A DNA stretch of 64,000 nucleotides from Ampelomyces quisqualis (GCA_018398575.1 JAGTXZ010000014.1:1922001-1986000); one strand, 5' to 3'; positions 22,250 to 33,963 are shown, counted from the stretch's first letter. A program made the numbers and translations. The notes: generated by a model not told the origin, from the sequence alone.

Positions 22250-23974
22250 TTACTCCTCCAACATATCCATGACTAACTGCGGAATGACCTCAACGCCTTC
22301 CGCTTTGATTGCGCTCACGGGCACAGCCTGGGGATTTCTCCTCCATGCATGCTTGCGATTGCTCGGATGCGGCTCGATACCCTTGATCACATTCTGCAGG
22401 TAGTGTTGTAGAACGTCGTAGTTTTCTCGCGTGTTTTCTAGATCGGCCTTGGTCGCAACGACAAACCACGGTTTCGAGGAGATGGGTGTTGAGGACAGGA
22501 ATGGAAGAGGCTCCGGAGATGGATCCAATGTTGGCGTCTCGACAAGCTCAAATGCATCGCTTGATGGCGGCTTCATGTTTGCAGGCTGGTACATCACTGT
22601 CCTGCGCTCCGTCTCAGCGTTGAGCTCTCTTCCCCGCATCGCCTCGTATTCAGAAACTTCTCGCCAGAGGAGCTTCAGGGCGGCCACGGCATCGCCTGCA
22701 GACAGATCGATGACGAACGCAAGGACTGCTGCACGTTCGATATGTCGGAGGAACCCCAGACCCAGACCCTTGTCTTTGTGCGCGTCTTCGATCAGGCCAG
22801 GTACGTCGGCGACGGTGAAGTTGTCGCGCAACTCGCCATTTGGCCTGCGTGATGTGACCAACGGGCGGCCCTTGTGGTTGTCCAGGACCACTGTACCGAC
22901 GTTGGGCTGCAGTGTGGTGAAGGCCCAGTTGCCAACTCTGGCACGGCTGTTGCTAAGAGCGCGTAAAAGTGTGCTCTTTCCAGCATTCGGGAGACCAACG
23001 AGTCCGAGGTCTGCCAGAATCTTCAGTTCCAGTTGCACCGAAATCTTCAAGCCTTCGTCCCCCTTCGTAGCCATTTTTGGTCGCGAGTTGTACGGCGTCA
23101 TGAAGTGTGGGTTGCCGAGACCGCCCATCGCGCCTGCTGCTATCAACAATGGCGTCTCCATATGCTTGTCGAGGTCCAGCCACATGGGCGCTTCTGGTTC
23201 AAGAGCTGCGAGGTGCGATCTTCGAGGCGGAGGAAGTCTTGGGAAGGTTATCCTGTTTAACTCTGAGGGTACCGTGCCAGGATAGACGAGCCATCTCGTC
23301 TTATTGTAGCTGCCTTTTCCCTCCTCGCCAGGCTCATCCTCGCCATATCTCTCTGTTCTCCTGTGCTCCTCCTCCAATGCCAACATAGGGTCGTGTCTCT
23401 GAATCTCACGCACGATAGTGCCAATCGGGACAGTAACGAGAATGTCCGTACCGCGCTCGCCACCCTTCACTTTGCCCTGTCCATTGCGACCTCTGCCCGC
23501 CTTGATCAGACGCCGCCTAGCGAGCTTGTGCAGGGACGTTTCACCACGAACTGCCTGAATGTAGACGTTGCCGCCGCTTCCCCCATCTCCGCCATTGGCT
23601 GGCCCCTCTTCAATATATTTCTCGCGCAGGAACGAAACACAGCCGTGGCCCCCGCCACCAGCTTCAATGGTAAGGATACAGCGGTCCGCGAATGGTGTCA
23701 ACGAGTAGTCATCGGCTGTTGGATCGAGTCTCGATGACGGCGTTTCGGTTGTGGAACTGCATCGTGAGTGCGATGGCATCCGCCTTGGCACGAGACATCT
23801 GCGCGAAATGGATAGAAGCGTCGATTCTGCGAACGCGGGATACAAAAACGGGGTTAGTGTACCGCTCAGGCAGTATGCGCGAGCGGCAGGCATGCGTTTC
23901 GTGGAGGGAAGGCGAATGCGCAAAGTTGCTTGAGTGTCTTGTGCCGTCAAACAGTCACGAATTGTGATGTTCAT
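22250..23974 (-). CDS. MTG2: mitochondrial Obg-family GTPase, ribosome assembly
   Basis: This intronless frame has 574 residues. The N-terminus is basic and Ser/Arg-rich, fitting a mitochondrial targeting peptide; translation may begin at 23974 or at the internal Met of MPAARAYCLSG (codon 28). The Gly-rich Obg fold spans about residues 90-325 (EAGGGGHGCVSFLREK, ANGGDGGSGGNVYIQ, KAGRGRNGQGKVKGG). The GTPase domain follows with G1 GLPNAGKST (about 326), G2 TTLQPNVG, G3 DVPGLI and G4 TKAD, the last a variant of NKxD. Obg/Mtg2 GTPases act on the large mitochondrial ribosomal subunit late in assembly. A spacer of about 60 Ser/Pro-rich residues before G4 is a fungal-type insertion. Confidence 0.92.
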   Translation of the reverse strand: MNITIRDCLTAQDTQATLRIRLPSTKRMPAARAYCLSGTLTPFLYPAFAESTLLSISRRCLVPRRMPSHSRCSSTTETPSSRLDPTADDYSLTPFADRCILTIEAGGGGHGCVSFLREKYIEEGPANGGDGGSGGNVYIQAVRGETSLHKLARRRLIKAGRGRNGQGKVKGGERGTDILVTVPIGTIVREIQRHDPMLALEEEHRRTERYGEDEPGEEGKGSYNKTRWLVYPGTVPSELNRITFPRLPPPRRSHLAALEPEAPMWLDLDKHMETPLLIAAGAMGGLGNPHFMTPYNSRPKMATKGDEGLKISVQLELKILADLGLVGLPNAGKSTLLRALSNSRARVGNWAFTTLQPNVGTVVLDNHKGRPLVTSRRPNGELRDNFTVADVPGLIEDAHKDKGLGLGFLRHIERAAVLAFVIDLSAGDAVAALKLLWREVSEYEAMRGRELNAETERRTVMYQPANMKPPSSDAFELVETPTLDPSPEPLPFLSSTPISSKPWFVVATKADLENTRENYDVLQHYLQNVIKGIEPHPSNRKHAWRRNPQAVPVSAIKAEGVEVIPQLVMDMLEE

Positions 23975-24571
23975 GCTGGCTGGCGTCAGATGTCCGCGTT
24001 GTGGCCAATCACGTCACCAGGACACCCCTTCTCCGCCCTCACTCCACGCTGTACAGGGCAACTCTCCGTATACCATCCTGTCAACCCGTCCAGGATAGAC
24101 GGACTGCTTGGGCACGCGATCACACCCTTAGAACCATCGTGGCCAGAATTGCCTTTCGGTAGACCTTCAATTGTTCCACCACGCGCGCTCAACGCACACG
24201 CAAAAGCGCCCCTTACACATTGGGGTATCGTTCGGAGACTCACATGACACTTTGTAGCTTCCAATTGGCCATCGGGACTACCTTCATTTCGTCCTGCCCT
24301 GAGTTGGTTAGCTTCTTCCTACTGCTAGTCCAGCTGTTGACGAGCCTCGGTCTGAACATCGAGCTACTACAAGAAGCGTCCCCCATCCCCCCCCCCTGCT
24401 TGGAAATTATGCTCACTTGGCCACTGCAGACTCTTTAAGCAGAGTTCGCTGTTCAACTTACACTCAGCTATCTGGAAAGTGCACCGCAATCCAATCTGTG
24501 GCCACTCGATCCACGTATCCCAAGGCTCTTTTACGTCATTCCTATCACCTCTCCGAAGACCAATAGCCGCC
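23975..24571. promoter_or_regulatory. divergent promoter, MTG2 and SDR gene
   Basis: The two flanking genes point away from each other, so this region holds both promoters. A frame open from 24479 continues into the dehydrogenase but its extra N-terminal residues are not typical of the family. A C9 run lies at about 24390-24400. Confidence 0.45.
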
Positions 24572-25650
24572 ATGATTCGAGGTTTCATTCTTATTGCGGC
24601 GTCTATTGCACTGCATAGGGCCAGCCCTTCGCTTCTCAACCTTGGGGACAGTTTACCACTCACCTGGACCCAGATTGAGATGCTCCACCGGGGCTTGCAG
24701 TGGAGCCTTGCTCTATGGGCAGTGTACGATTTCAATTCCATGTTGAATCGCTGGGCTGAGAACAGATGGTCATTCCAGACCGACAAGCGCGCATGGAACT
24801 GGGAGCAGGAGATTGCAGTCGTCACGGGTGGCTCGCAAGGAATTGGGGCGTGTGTGGTGAAGAAGCTGGCGTTCCACGGCATCACCTGCGCCGTATTGGA
24901 TGTTGCACCCTTATCTGAATCTTTCACCAATGGTGTGATACTCTCAACCGGCGCATGTCGAGTAAATGGCTGGCTAACATTGCCGCAGATGAGCTTCGGC
25001 TTGTGCATTACTACCGGTGTGATATCACCTCTCACACAGATATTCACAGAGCTGCGGAAGCTATTCGTTCTGACCTTGGTCCACCCTCGATCCTGGTGAA
25101 CAATGCGGGCATTGGCAATGCATACACCATACTCGACATGCCAATGGAGAATCTGAGAAGACTATTTGAAATCAACCTGCTCAGCCACTGGAGCACAGTG
25201 CAGGAATTTTTGCCGGATATGATCGCCAAGAAAAAGGGCCATATTATGAGCGTTGCAAGTCTGGCCTCGTTCGTCTCTCTAGCTGCAGCTGTGGATTACA
25301 GTTGCACAAAGTCGGCGCTCCTGGCGTTTCACGAGGGCCTCGTGCAGGAACTAAAGCACAGATACAAGTGTCCTCAAATCAAGACGACGATTGTCCATCC
25401 GAACTGGACCAAGTCGGCCATTACTGCGCACCCAGCTATTCAGGCTGGACTCAAAAGCATTGGGGCGAAGCTCCTCGAGGCCGAAGATGTAGCCGAAGCT
25501 ATGGTGAAGCAGGTTATTGCGGCGAGGAGTGGGCAGCTCATCCTGGGTCCAAGCATTTCGCCAAAGATACGCGCCCTACCGACATGGCTACAAGAACTCA
25601 TTCGAGATAGCCAAGCAAACGTAGTGAGCGGGAGCGGCTCAACAGGATAG
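24572..25650 (+). CDS. short-chain dehydrogenase/reductase, membrane-anchored
   Basis: Exons 24572-24932 and 24989-25650 give 340 residues; the 56-nt intron has gtgtga, ggctaac and ccgcag signals and joins FTN to DELRLVHYYRCDIT. It is a classical NAD(P)-dependent SDR. It has TGGSQGIG cofactor motif (about residue 85), CDIT, NNAG (about 157), catalytic Ser in SVASLASFVS, and YSCTK with Tyr and Lys about four residues apart (about 223-227). The 80-residue N-terminal extension carries a hydrophobic segment (GFILIAASIALHRA), suggesting an ER or lipid-droplet anchor as in retinol-dehydrogenase-like (SDR16C) enzymes. The substrate is unknown; lipid or sterol-like alcohols are typical of relatives. 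Confidence 0.85.
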
Positions 25651-26310
25651 CCTTGCCCTGAGCTGGAACTGGCCGAGGAAGTGTGAGCTCCGCCTCAGAA
25701 CGGTATTTCCTTGCAATACTGTTGATGTGAGGCTGGAATTTAACCGCTCACGAAGCAACACGGGACGGCAGCATCGGCTGTGAAATCACCGGCTGGGTAT
25801 ACCCGCCAGGCCTCGATTGTGCCGCAACTGTGCCGTCGCAAGAGATCCTGGCGGCCTTGTTTCTTTCCCAAGCAGCGCAATGGAAGACAGGTGCTCGTTA
25901 CGCGCTTGAGTTCGTAGATGAATACGCATCGCTTAGCAGACAGATGGAAAATGGCTATCTGACACATGGCTTTTGCTACCAGAACGTGAAGTGATTCGCG
26001 CACACGAGAGAGTGTGCTTCAGTTCTGCATCTACGCAGGCACTGGGGCTAAGTTTGGCTCACGTTTCAGTATTCTCGGACACTTATGCGTGCTCAGCCCC
26101 AAAGGCGCCGCAATTGTGGTCGAACTGCATAGTCGAGGCATGGTGCCACTAGTCCCAAATTGGCCCGAGCAAGACACCGCGAGCACCATGCCGTCGGCCC
26201 TGACAAGAGATCAGCGGCAAATAATAAGTGCTTCGCGCCGGGTTCATTGTTCCACTGATGTTTTTACTGCAAGTTCACCTTGTCGTTTGTTTCAGTTTTG
26301 CGATAATGCG
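25651..26310. other. intergenic, promoter of mucin-like gene
   Basis: No gene supported. The last 60 bases (tgtttttactgcaagttcac to cgataatgcg) read as a 5' leader just before the start ATG. Confidence 0.45.
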
Positions 26311-29300
26311 ATGGCGTTCAAAGTCCTCTGGTTCGCGTGCTTTGCAGTTCTCTCAGTAGTGACCAGTAGTGTGGCACGTGGACACCATGGTAAACATATC
26401 CTTCGCTCCCCGATGGCCTCTTCTAACTTCGCCTCCCAGATAAACCCTCACTGTCACAAAATCATGCTGTAGAAGCGCTCACGTTTCCCCTGTTGAAGCG
26501 ACAGGACTTGCCTGCACGAAATGGTACCACTACTACAGCATCTACTGTGGAAACACACAAGCAGTCCATTAGCTCTTTCACGTATATTTCCACAAAAAAG
26601 CAAGTTAAAACCATCTCGGATTCTCTGAAGGACAGCGTTTCGGCAATGACCACTACCTCGCGCCTGGTACAGAGCTCGTCCTACAGCGCCGCAATACAGC
26701 AATCAGAATTGATCAGCCAATCCGACTTAGCGACTCCAATAGTTACACAGATTTCACTTAATTCGACTCACGAGACATATTCGTCGAGAGTCTGCTCAGT
26801 TTCAATTGGCCCTTCTTCGTCACAGCACTATGTATCAACTCAAGTTGTCAATTCAGAGATCACTTCGACCCTTCCTGCACAAGCATCTACGACAGAGATT
26901 CTTGCTGCTCCAGGTTCCAGTATATTTTCCATCCAATCAACCCAGTTCTTTCCAGGCCCATCTACCCGAACGACGGCGCAAGCCTCACCAACACAAATCA
27001 CTGATCATTCCTCTGTACCATGCATCTCGAGCAAGACAACAGCCGAGACAAAGAGTAGACCTAGTACGTCGACAATTAGCCCAAGAGTCGAAAGTCATGT
27101 CAATCTACCAGCAGCCAGTCCAACTTCACCCCGGGTTGTATCCACTACAGAAAGTCTGCCCTCTTCAAGTACTACACGCCTTGAAACCGGGAAATTACAA
27201 CACGGTACAGAAAGACAAGGCATTGACCAGTCATCCATGACAACTAGAGTGTCGCAAGCAATTTCAGTGTCGGGGCCCATGTCCTTCACCTCCTCCGCTC
27301 TCAGCACGAATGGCCTTAACACCAGCTCTCCGCTTGGGGTCAACATCGCGTCATCTGGGACATTCCCAAATGCGACTCATTTTAGCCCAGCGATATCTAC
27401 TCAGCGAGGCTCATCCGAAATACAGCGCCCTCTCTCCCTTGGCCCAATTACAACTTCTACCACAGTGCTACCATCAGCAGCCACTGGCGGCGTTACTTGT
27501 CTGAACCCAGTCGTGCCGAGCTCCCCTGTGCTGAGATCGTCAGCTCTCAGCGGGTCCATTCCCACTTCCGAGTCCATGGGAGATTTCCCACGCGTCACAC
27601 AATCGTCTTCGACCCTGATACTGCACCCTACTACCCAAAGCGGTGTCTCCTATCCAGGAATATCAGACACCCGAGCGTTGATTACCCCAAGCTCCAATAC
27701 CATGACTCATTCAATAATATCGACGATGTCTCTCTTGTGGACTATGTCTGTCGTGAACGATACATCTGTAACTGTCAGCTCATTGAGTTACCCAGGTTCC
27801 ATGCCAGCAACGAACCTGAGCATAGTTCCTGGGCTCGAAGCAAGCAGTACTTCCACCCATGCCGCTATGGTGACAACATCCAAATCGTTACTCGGTCAGA
27901 ACTCACGACTATCAGCTGGTACTACCTTGATCACGAATTCAACAGCCATATTTGGAACAATAGTGCCATTGAACACCGCGCGCACAACTTCCGCGATCTA
28001 CGAAGGCTGGAACACTACCACATCTTTGGGTGCTGCACTACCCGAAATATCCGTCAACAGCGGCATACGACCGAGCGGATTCGTTATCGACTCTTGCAAA
28101 ATAGACTTACATACTCCGCAAACGCCCTCTTTGCCAGTTTGGGCCGAATCGACGGCTTTCGCAAATGTACCAACCGCTGCTGCGTCTGTTGGCTCAACAG
28201 ACTTGATCAATGACCTTGCTACACGGACTAGTCAAGTGTCAACCGCAGGATACTCAACATCATCCGAGCGAAAGTGGGCGACAAGAACTGTCAACGTAGC
28301 TTTCTCTCCAGCCAGTACAGCCACAAACAGTGACACGGTATCGCCGCCAGTAGCACCCTCCTTGACCTCGTCTCAGACTGTAGGTGTTGCCGTAGCAGGT
28401 ACCACTGGTATTCTCATCGCCGTAGTTGCGGCCACTTTTCTTGCTCGGCGGTACCGTGTTAAGAGGTCAAGACGATCAAGCACAGGGAGCGTATACCCCA
28501 AGGTAGCGTACCTGTATGATTCTCCCGGACGAGGTCCTGGTAGGGCTGCCGACCCCGAGGAGCCGTTGATGCCAGGTGGAGCAAGCGGCATGCCAATTGT
28601 TAACCACAACACACTGGAGCGGCCTGTGCCATTCGGTTCTGGTCACGGGCATAGTACAGGCATATTACCGTTACGCTTCAGTAGCCCATGCAACTCTTTC
28701 CGATGTCCCGACGATACGCTCGGCTACTCCAATGATTTTAACGGTAGATCGACTTGTACATCTGCGGGCGCAGTAGCAGCTATCTCTGCAGCGATGAGAG
28801 GATATAAAGCTACTGTGGAAGGTGCTCGTACTATGACTGAAGACTCGCTTGCGGCGCATACAGACTGGCCTTCACCAACTCCAGGTCCTGGTGTCACGGA
28901 GCATGCAAAATCGCCAAGCAGGCGCAGTATCTTCAGCGAAATCACATCGATGGCGTACAGCCCTATGTCGCGTTCCGAGTCTGGAGCGTCGCGGCGCCAA
29001 CCCCCTCTCGCCTTAAGGACTTTGTGCGAACCGCGATCTCCCATGCGTCAGGGAAACGACCAACACGGACTCATACAGAGATGCGTTCGAGCACGAACTT
29101 CTCTTCCAAGTCGATACTCGCACAGAAACTCCTGATTGTGGAACAGTATACGCGCCCTCGACTGCACCCACCAAGCCGTTGTCTAACAACCCCTGGGCTG
29201 CGTCGATGGTGGGCGCCCAAGTGCAGCCCATGAACAACATAGCAGACCCAGTCTCCCCAAATAATACTACCCTTGTAGGATCCGCGGCCTTCTTACCTGC

Positions 29301-29663
29301 ACGTGGTAGCCAGACATCCACCGCATACATTTCGCCTTTACCAAAGCAAGAAGACGGCGTAGTGTCCCCCATCTCGCCGCCACCACTGGGTACAACCCAT
29401 CGAGGCTGGGCGATATCAGGCGCTACTCCGAGGAGAAAGTCATCCCCGAGGAGAAAGTCATCCCGTCCCTTCCAAGTTCCAGCCCTCCGCAAAGACACCT
29501 CAGCTCCTTCGCCGTCAAAAAGCGGTCACTGCCTCTTCTGCGGCGTAGGGAGTATTCGCTCGATGCCAGCTCGGCTAGCATCCGGCTAGCCTTGACTTTG
29601 AAGATACCGGGGAGCACTGGGACCCTACCAGCTGCGGATACAGATGGTGTGAAAAAGCCCTGA
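26311..29663 (+). CDS. mucin-like Ser/Thr-rich single-pass membrane protein
   Basis: Exon 1 (26311-26389) encodes a signal peptide (MAFKVLWFACFAVLSVVTSS). A 50-nt intron joins it to 26440-29023. A dibasic PLLKRQ site suggests Kex2-type processing. About 600 residues of Ser/Thr-rich, presumably O-glycosylated ectodomain follow. Then come one transmembrane helix (VGVAVAGTTGILIAVVAATF), a basic stop-transfer (RRYRVKRSRRSS) and a cytosolic tail. The architecture resembles Wsc/Mid2-type wall-stress sensors but there is no WSC domain or cysteine cluster. The tail needs a 55-nt intron (29024-29078) to reach the frame DAFEHELLFQVDTRTE. Near 29300 the best coding frame changes again to YNPSRLGDIRRYSEEK and ends at 29663. 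A 44-nt intron at 29303-29346 would fix this (1067 residues in total), or the sequence carries a one-base indel. An 18-bp tandem duplication (29430-29465) encodes EEKVIP twice. Confidence 0.7.
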
Positions 29664-30206
29664 ATCGGCGGTCTCGCAGAGCGTACATTCGCTGGTGTGT
29701 TTGCTCAAGAGCCGGAACATGGAGGTTTCGCGCGCACGTGAAGGGTAGATTTTGCAGAGTTTGCCCTTTGTTCTAGTGTACATGGATAGTATAATCAATA
29801 ATGAAAAGTCGATTCTTAGAGACTCTCCAACATTGTACGCACTTGTCCAGAGGCGATATGGAAAGGTGGCATGTCGCCGTGTCCGTTGGCGCTCGGTTAT
29901 CTTCTCTCAACGGCGGTTTTGTGCGCTAACGGATAGCGCACGTCTCAACGGCTGGGTATCTGCACTTTCACATGCTTCGGTGAGGAGCAGGACCCTGGAA
30001 CAGACCGTATCAGCTGCCAGCTGCATGGTTTCTGCAATGATAATGGAGTGGTCCCGGGGCTCTGATGCGATTGTGCTCAGAGCGTTTTTCGCAATACCTT
30101 CGTCTTACTTCTTTCCCACCATTCCTGACCTGCATGCTCTTTGAATCGTTTTTGCGCACCCATCTACCGCTCTACAAGATTTGTGATTTTCGTGGGACGC
30201 AACAGT
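29664..30206. other. intergenic, no supported gene
   Basis: A 130-codon frame at 29752-30144 lacks recognisable features. The region probably contains the upstream gene's 3' end and the next gene's promoter. Confidence 0.45.
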
Positions 30207-31286
30207 ATGTCGCTCATACAAAGCATCGAGCTTCATGAGGCAGGGGAGGACGCTTTCGACCTAGGACACGCCGGGCCCAAAGTTAGCATGCTCTACCAAG
30301 TGCTGCCACTTATTATGCAGAACCGCATGCCGATGCTGCCTTCTCTCCGTCGCTCCGTCAGTAACTTTCGCACGGGAGGAGTGCATAGCAAGAATAATCC
30401 CATGTCGGAAGGCTCGCTGTCCAAGACGCCTCCGCCGGGGTATACGCCGAGACCTGCAAGCGGTAGCACGACGCCGAGTCAACGGCCTTCTACGGCGAGC
30501 ACGTTGGCGCTCGATCTCGAGGACAGAATATCTATTGGGGGGTCGGAGTCGTCGGTACACGCTTTGTCAGGTCCGGTGTATGAATCGTCGAGTGGGATAC
30601 AATGGCAACATGCTAGACACGGTATGGCAAGTCGAGCGTATGCCACAACATCTGTACTGACCAGCATAGCTATGGTGGGACTCAAGGAAGCACAGCGAAT
30701 GGCTTGCAGTTCAGCAACCGAGATGGATAAGGTTTCCTCCGCCATTGTACGCTCGCAGTACCTTCATAGCATGACGCTTCTGCTTCGGAGTCTGCCTACA
30801 CAGCTTACGCCTGGAGAGGAGATGACTCTGTCGGCTGCCATTCCACGAAGGCTACACCCAGATGCCACACAGGCTCTAGTGCCAGGATCCCAGACCCATG
30901 CAGATGCAGAATCCACTGCGGTCAGCCAGGAAGCGACCAGTCACTCAATCGTCTGGCGCGTAACGGCGTGGTTGGTTTTCAACATGGTCCTGCTCATCTG
31001 CTTGCTGGTCCCGTACATTCAAGGACTTCTTAGACATGCTGCGGAATTCGAGCAAGAACACCATCTAGCCCGCCGGGCGCTGGAGACGGGCTTCATGGTG
31101 GGCAGTGGCGTCAGCCGCAAGGTCTGTGAGACGGCGTGTCAATTGCAGCACGGCATTCTCTCGGACGCGACGGTGTACTGCGTGGAAAGTGTGGCTGGTG
31201 GTATGCAGCAGGGGATTGCGGAAGCGTTGCGGTTGCAGAAGAGCAAGAAGCATGAGCGGTTACATGGGCCGATAGCCAATAGGTAG
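30207..31286 (+). CDS. hypothetical protein with one C-terminal membrane helix
   Basis: This single-exon frame gives 359 residues starting MSLIQSIELHEAGEDAFDLG. I do not recognise it. The first 150 residues are Ser/Pro/Gly-rich and probably disordered (SKTPPPGYTPRPASGSTTPS). The middle is Ala/Met-rich and helical (SVLTSIAMVGLKEAQRMACS). A single hydrophobic span lies near residue 270 (VWRVTAWLVFNMVLLICLLV). The C-terminus is amphipathic with a basic end (LRLQKSKKHERLHG). It is transcribed in the same direction as its neighbours. Long open frame and biased codon use argue that it is real; function is unknown. The frame stays open upstream to 30141, but without an ATG. Confidence 0.65.
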   Translation: MSLIQSIELHEAGEDAFDLGHAGPKVSMLYQVLPLIMQNRMPMLPSLRRSVSNFRTGGVHSKNNPMSEGSLSKTPPPGYTPRPASGSTTPSQRPSTASTLALDLEDRISIGGSESSVHALSGPVYESSSGIQWQHARHGMASRAYATTSVLTSIAMVGLKEAQRMACSSATEMDKVSSAIVRSQYLHSMTLLLRSLPTQLTPGEEMTLSAAIPRRLHPDATQALVPGSQTHADAESTAVSQEATSHSIVWRVTAWLVFNMVLLICLLVPYIQGLLRHAAEFEQEHHLARRALETGFMVGSGVSRKVCETACQLQHGILSDATVYCVESVAGGMQQGIAEALRLQKSKKHERLHGPIANR

Positions 31287-31622
31287 CTAGAATGGACATG
31301 GTGGTGGTGAAGATGGTGCTGGGCTCATCGGGTGTTGTCGGCGGCAGAGCGGTGATGCAACGACACGCCCAAGCGCCGACTAGCGCGACAGGGCCGGGCA
31401 CGTCCTCGAAAAAGTCTCTGGTGGAGTGCAAACTCTCCTGGGCCTCCGCCGACAATCTGCTGCCACTCCTTCATCCACACGTGCGCTCTTCACATGCCCT
31501 GCGCCTCTCCACGCGCCTTTCCGCGTAACGCACTGCTCGCTCCACCGCACAATTGCACCATCGCACCTTCCGCTGCCTGAATTCGACACCGCCCGCAGAC
31601 TTCTGCATCCCGTGTGCCCGCC
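31287..31622. other. intergenic, promoter of DEAD-box gene
   Basis: No gene supported. The final 150 bases are pyrimidine-rich and CG-rich, typical of a fungal housekeeping leader. Confidence 0.45.
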
Positions 31623-33963
31623 ATGTTTGGCGCATTGAGAAGATGTCCCGCAACATTCCCACGCAGTCTCTCCACGGCCGCCATATCCTCTAGCTCCGTG
31701 CGGCTCTCGTCGTCGTTCAGAGCTACCAGTGCGCTGCGGATCCCGTCCTCCCGCATCGCCAATGTCACGACCGCGGGCTTCCACCACAGCGCCAAGTGGC
31801 AACAGATCGCTGCGGCGGCTGAAGAGACCGAGGGCTCAGATGGACTCGTGACACAGTTCAGCGAACTGGCATCCCGCGGGCTCGTCCACCCCACCATCAT
31901 CAACACCATCACGAGGCAGATGAAGATCACCACCATGACCGATGTCCAAACGAGGACCATCAACGAGGCTCTGAGCGGAGTCGACATGTAAGGCGAGCAC
32001 CACGCCACCGTGTAGAGCCGCGTGACTGACCCTCTTTGCAGCATTGCGCAAGCAAAAACTGGCACCGGCAAGACGCTCGGCTTCCTTGTCCCCGTCATCC
32101 AACGCATCGTTCAGAACGACCCAAAGCTCGGCGAAAAGGTTCGCGGATACAGACGGGCCAAGGCCGACGACATCCGTGCCATCATCATCTCGCCCACTCG
32201 AGAACTCGCGGAACAGATTGCCGTCGAGGCAAAGAAGGTCACAAGTGGCACAGGCATCGTGGTCCAGACTGCCGTCGGAGGAACCATGAAGAAGGCTATG
32301 CTCCTCAAGACCCAGCGTGAAGGCTGTCATCTACTCATTGGCACTCCCGGCCGTCTCGTCGATATCTTCTCCGACCCGTACTCTGGCGTCAAGGCCCCAA
32401 ATCTGAATGCACTCGTCATGGACGAGGCTGATCGCCTACTCGACGAGGGCTTTACGAGGGAGATCGATGAAATTAGGAAGTTCCTGCCAGACCCAGAAGT
32501 TGTCGAACGCCAAAACCTCATGTTCTCTGCTACCGTCCCGAGGGACGTGGTCGATCTGGTACGCAAGACACTTCGCCCAGGATTCCATTTCGCCAAGTGC
32601 GTCGACGAGAACGAGGAGCCAACCCACCAGCGGGTTCCGCAGAAGTTTGTCAACCTGGTCGGGTTCGAGAACATTATGCCCTCGCTCTACGAGCTTGCAG
32701 TCCGCGAACACCAAGCCAGCGAAGCAGGCGACGCTCGTCCGTTCAAGGCCATCATGTACTTCAACAGCACAGCTGAAGTGACGCTCGCCGCGTCGGTTTT
32801 CTACAAGCTTAGCGGCGGCTTCAAGCGCAACACCCCGCTCAGCGGTCTGCGTGCGTACGAGATCCATGCCAAGCTGTCCCAGGCACAACGTACCAGGGCT
32901 GCGGATGACTTCCGCCACGCCACCTCCGGAATACTCTTCTCGTCGGACGTCACAGCTCGGTAAGTTTGAAATCTTTTCATTCTTTGAAGCACTACATTTT
33001 CGTTTTTCTCCTTTTTCCTTCTTCTTTTGATGGTCCGAGGTGCCTTCTTCCAACTACTTCTCAACCTATGAATTCATTAACAACTTTGATGTCTTGCTAA
33101 CATTTCAACAAAGAGGAATGGACTTCCCTAATGTTTCCCACGTCATTCAAATTGGTCTTCCCCGCGAGCGCGATTCCTACATCCATCGTCTCGGACGTAC
33201 TGCCCGTGCAGGCAAGGAGGGCCAAGGCTGGATTTTCATTACACCCTTTGAGCGACGAGAAATGTCCCGTCGTCTCCGAGACCTGCCTCTCGTAGACGCC
33301 ACACAAGAGCTTCAATGTGCGTCTGTCGACATGTCTCAGCCAGCCGAGGTCCCCGAACACGTAGGACAGATTCTGTCTGATTGCGTCGAGGCTCACAAGA
33401 AGGTCTACCCAGACCAGCTAGAGAGTGCATTCCGCGGTCTCTTTGGCTCGTTCCAATGGTACGGCGACAAGCAGGGTCTGGTTGAGGGCGCAAACCGTCT
33501 CGCAGAATTCGGGTGGGGTATGCCCACGCCACCTCAGGTTCCAGCGAGCGTTTTCAGTGGAGGACGTGGAGGACGTGGAGGTGGTAGAGGCTATGGTGGT
33601 GGAGGTGGCGGAGGCTATGGTGGTGGCCGCGGTGGTGGCGGAGGCTTTGGTGGACGCGATCGGGGCGGAGGCTTTGGTGACCGACGAGGCGGAGATGACA
33701 GGCGCGGCGGCTCGTTTGGAGGCCGAGGAGGCGGCGGTGGCGGTTTCGGCGGCGATCGACGCGGTGGTGACCGAGGTTTCGGTGGCGGAGACAGGCGAAG
33801 CGGGGGCTTCGGCGGCGACAGGGGTGGTGACAGGCGAGGAGGAGGTGGCTTCGGCGGCGACAGGGGCGGTGACAGGCGGGGAGGAGCAGGTGGCTTCGGC
33901 GGCGACAGGCAAGGCGGCGGCGACCGAAGAGGTGGTTTCGGCGGTTTCGGCGGTGACAGGTGA
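31623..33963 (+). CDS. MSS116: mitochondrial DEAD-box RNA helicase, Mss116-like
   Basis: Exons 31623-31987, 32042-32959 and 33114-33963 give 710 residues; introns are 54 and 154 nt with gtaagg/gtaagt donors and a gctaac branch in the second. The Arg/Ser-rich N-terminus (FGALRRCPATFPRSLSTAA) fits a mitochondrial presequence. DEAD-box motifs are complete: Q motif TDVQ near 110, AKTGTGKT (about 128), PTRELAEQ, TPGR, DEAD in VMDEADRLL, SAT in MFSATVP, ARGMDFPNVSHV and HRLGRTARAG. The last 140 residues are nearly pure RGG/GGF repeats. Mss116-type helicases are ATP-dependent RNA chaperones for group I/II intron splicing and mitochondrial translation. The extended RGG tail, instead of the short basic tail of yeast Mss116, should bind RNA and may be arginine-methylated. 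Orthology to Mss116 specifically is likely but not certain. Confidence 0.88.

Noticed and set aside
24479..24571. 31-residue upstream extension of the dehydrogenase
   Set aside because: In frame but outside the family pattern; the ATG at 24572 directly precedes the hydrophobic anchor.
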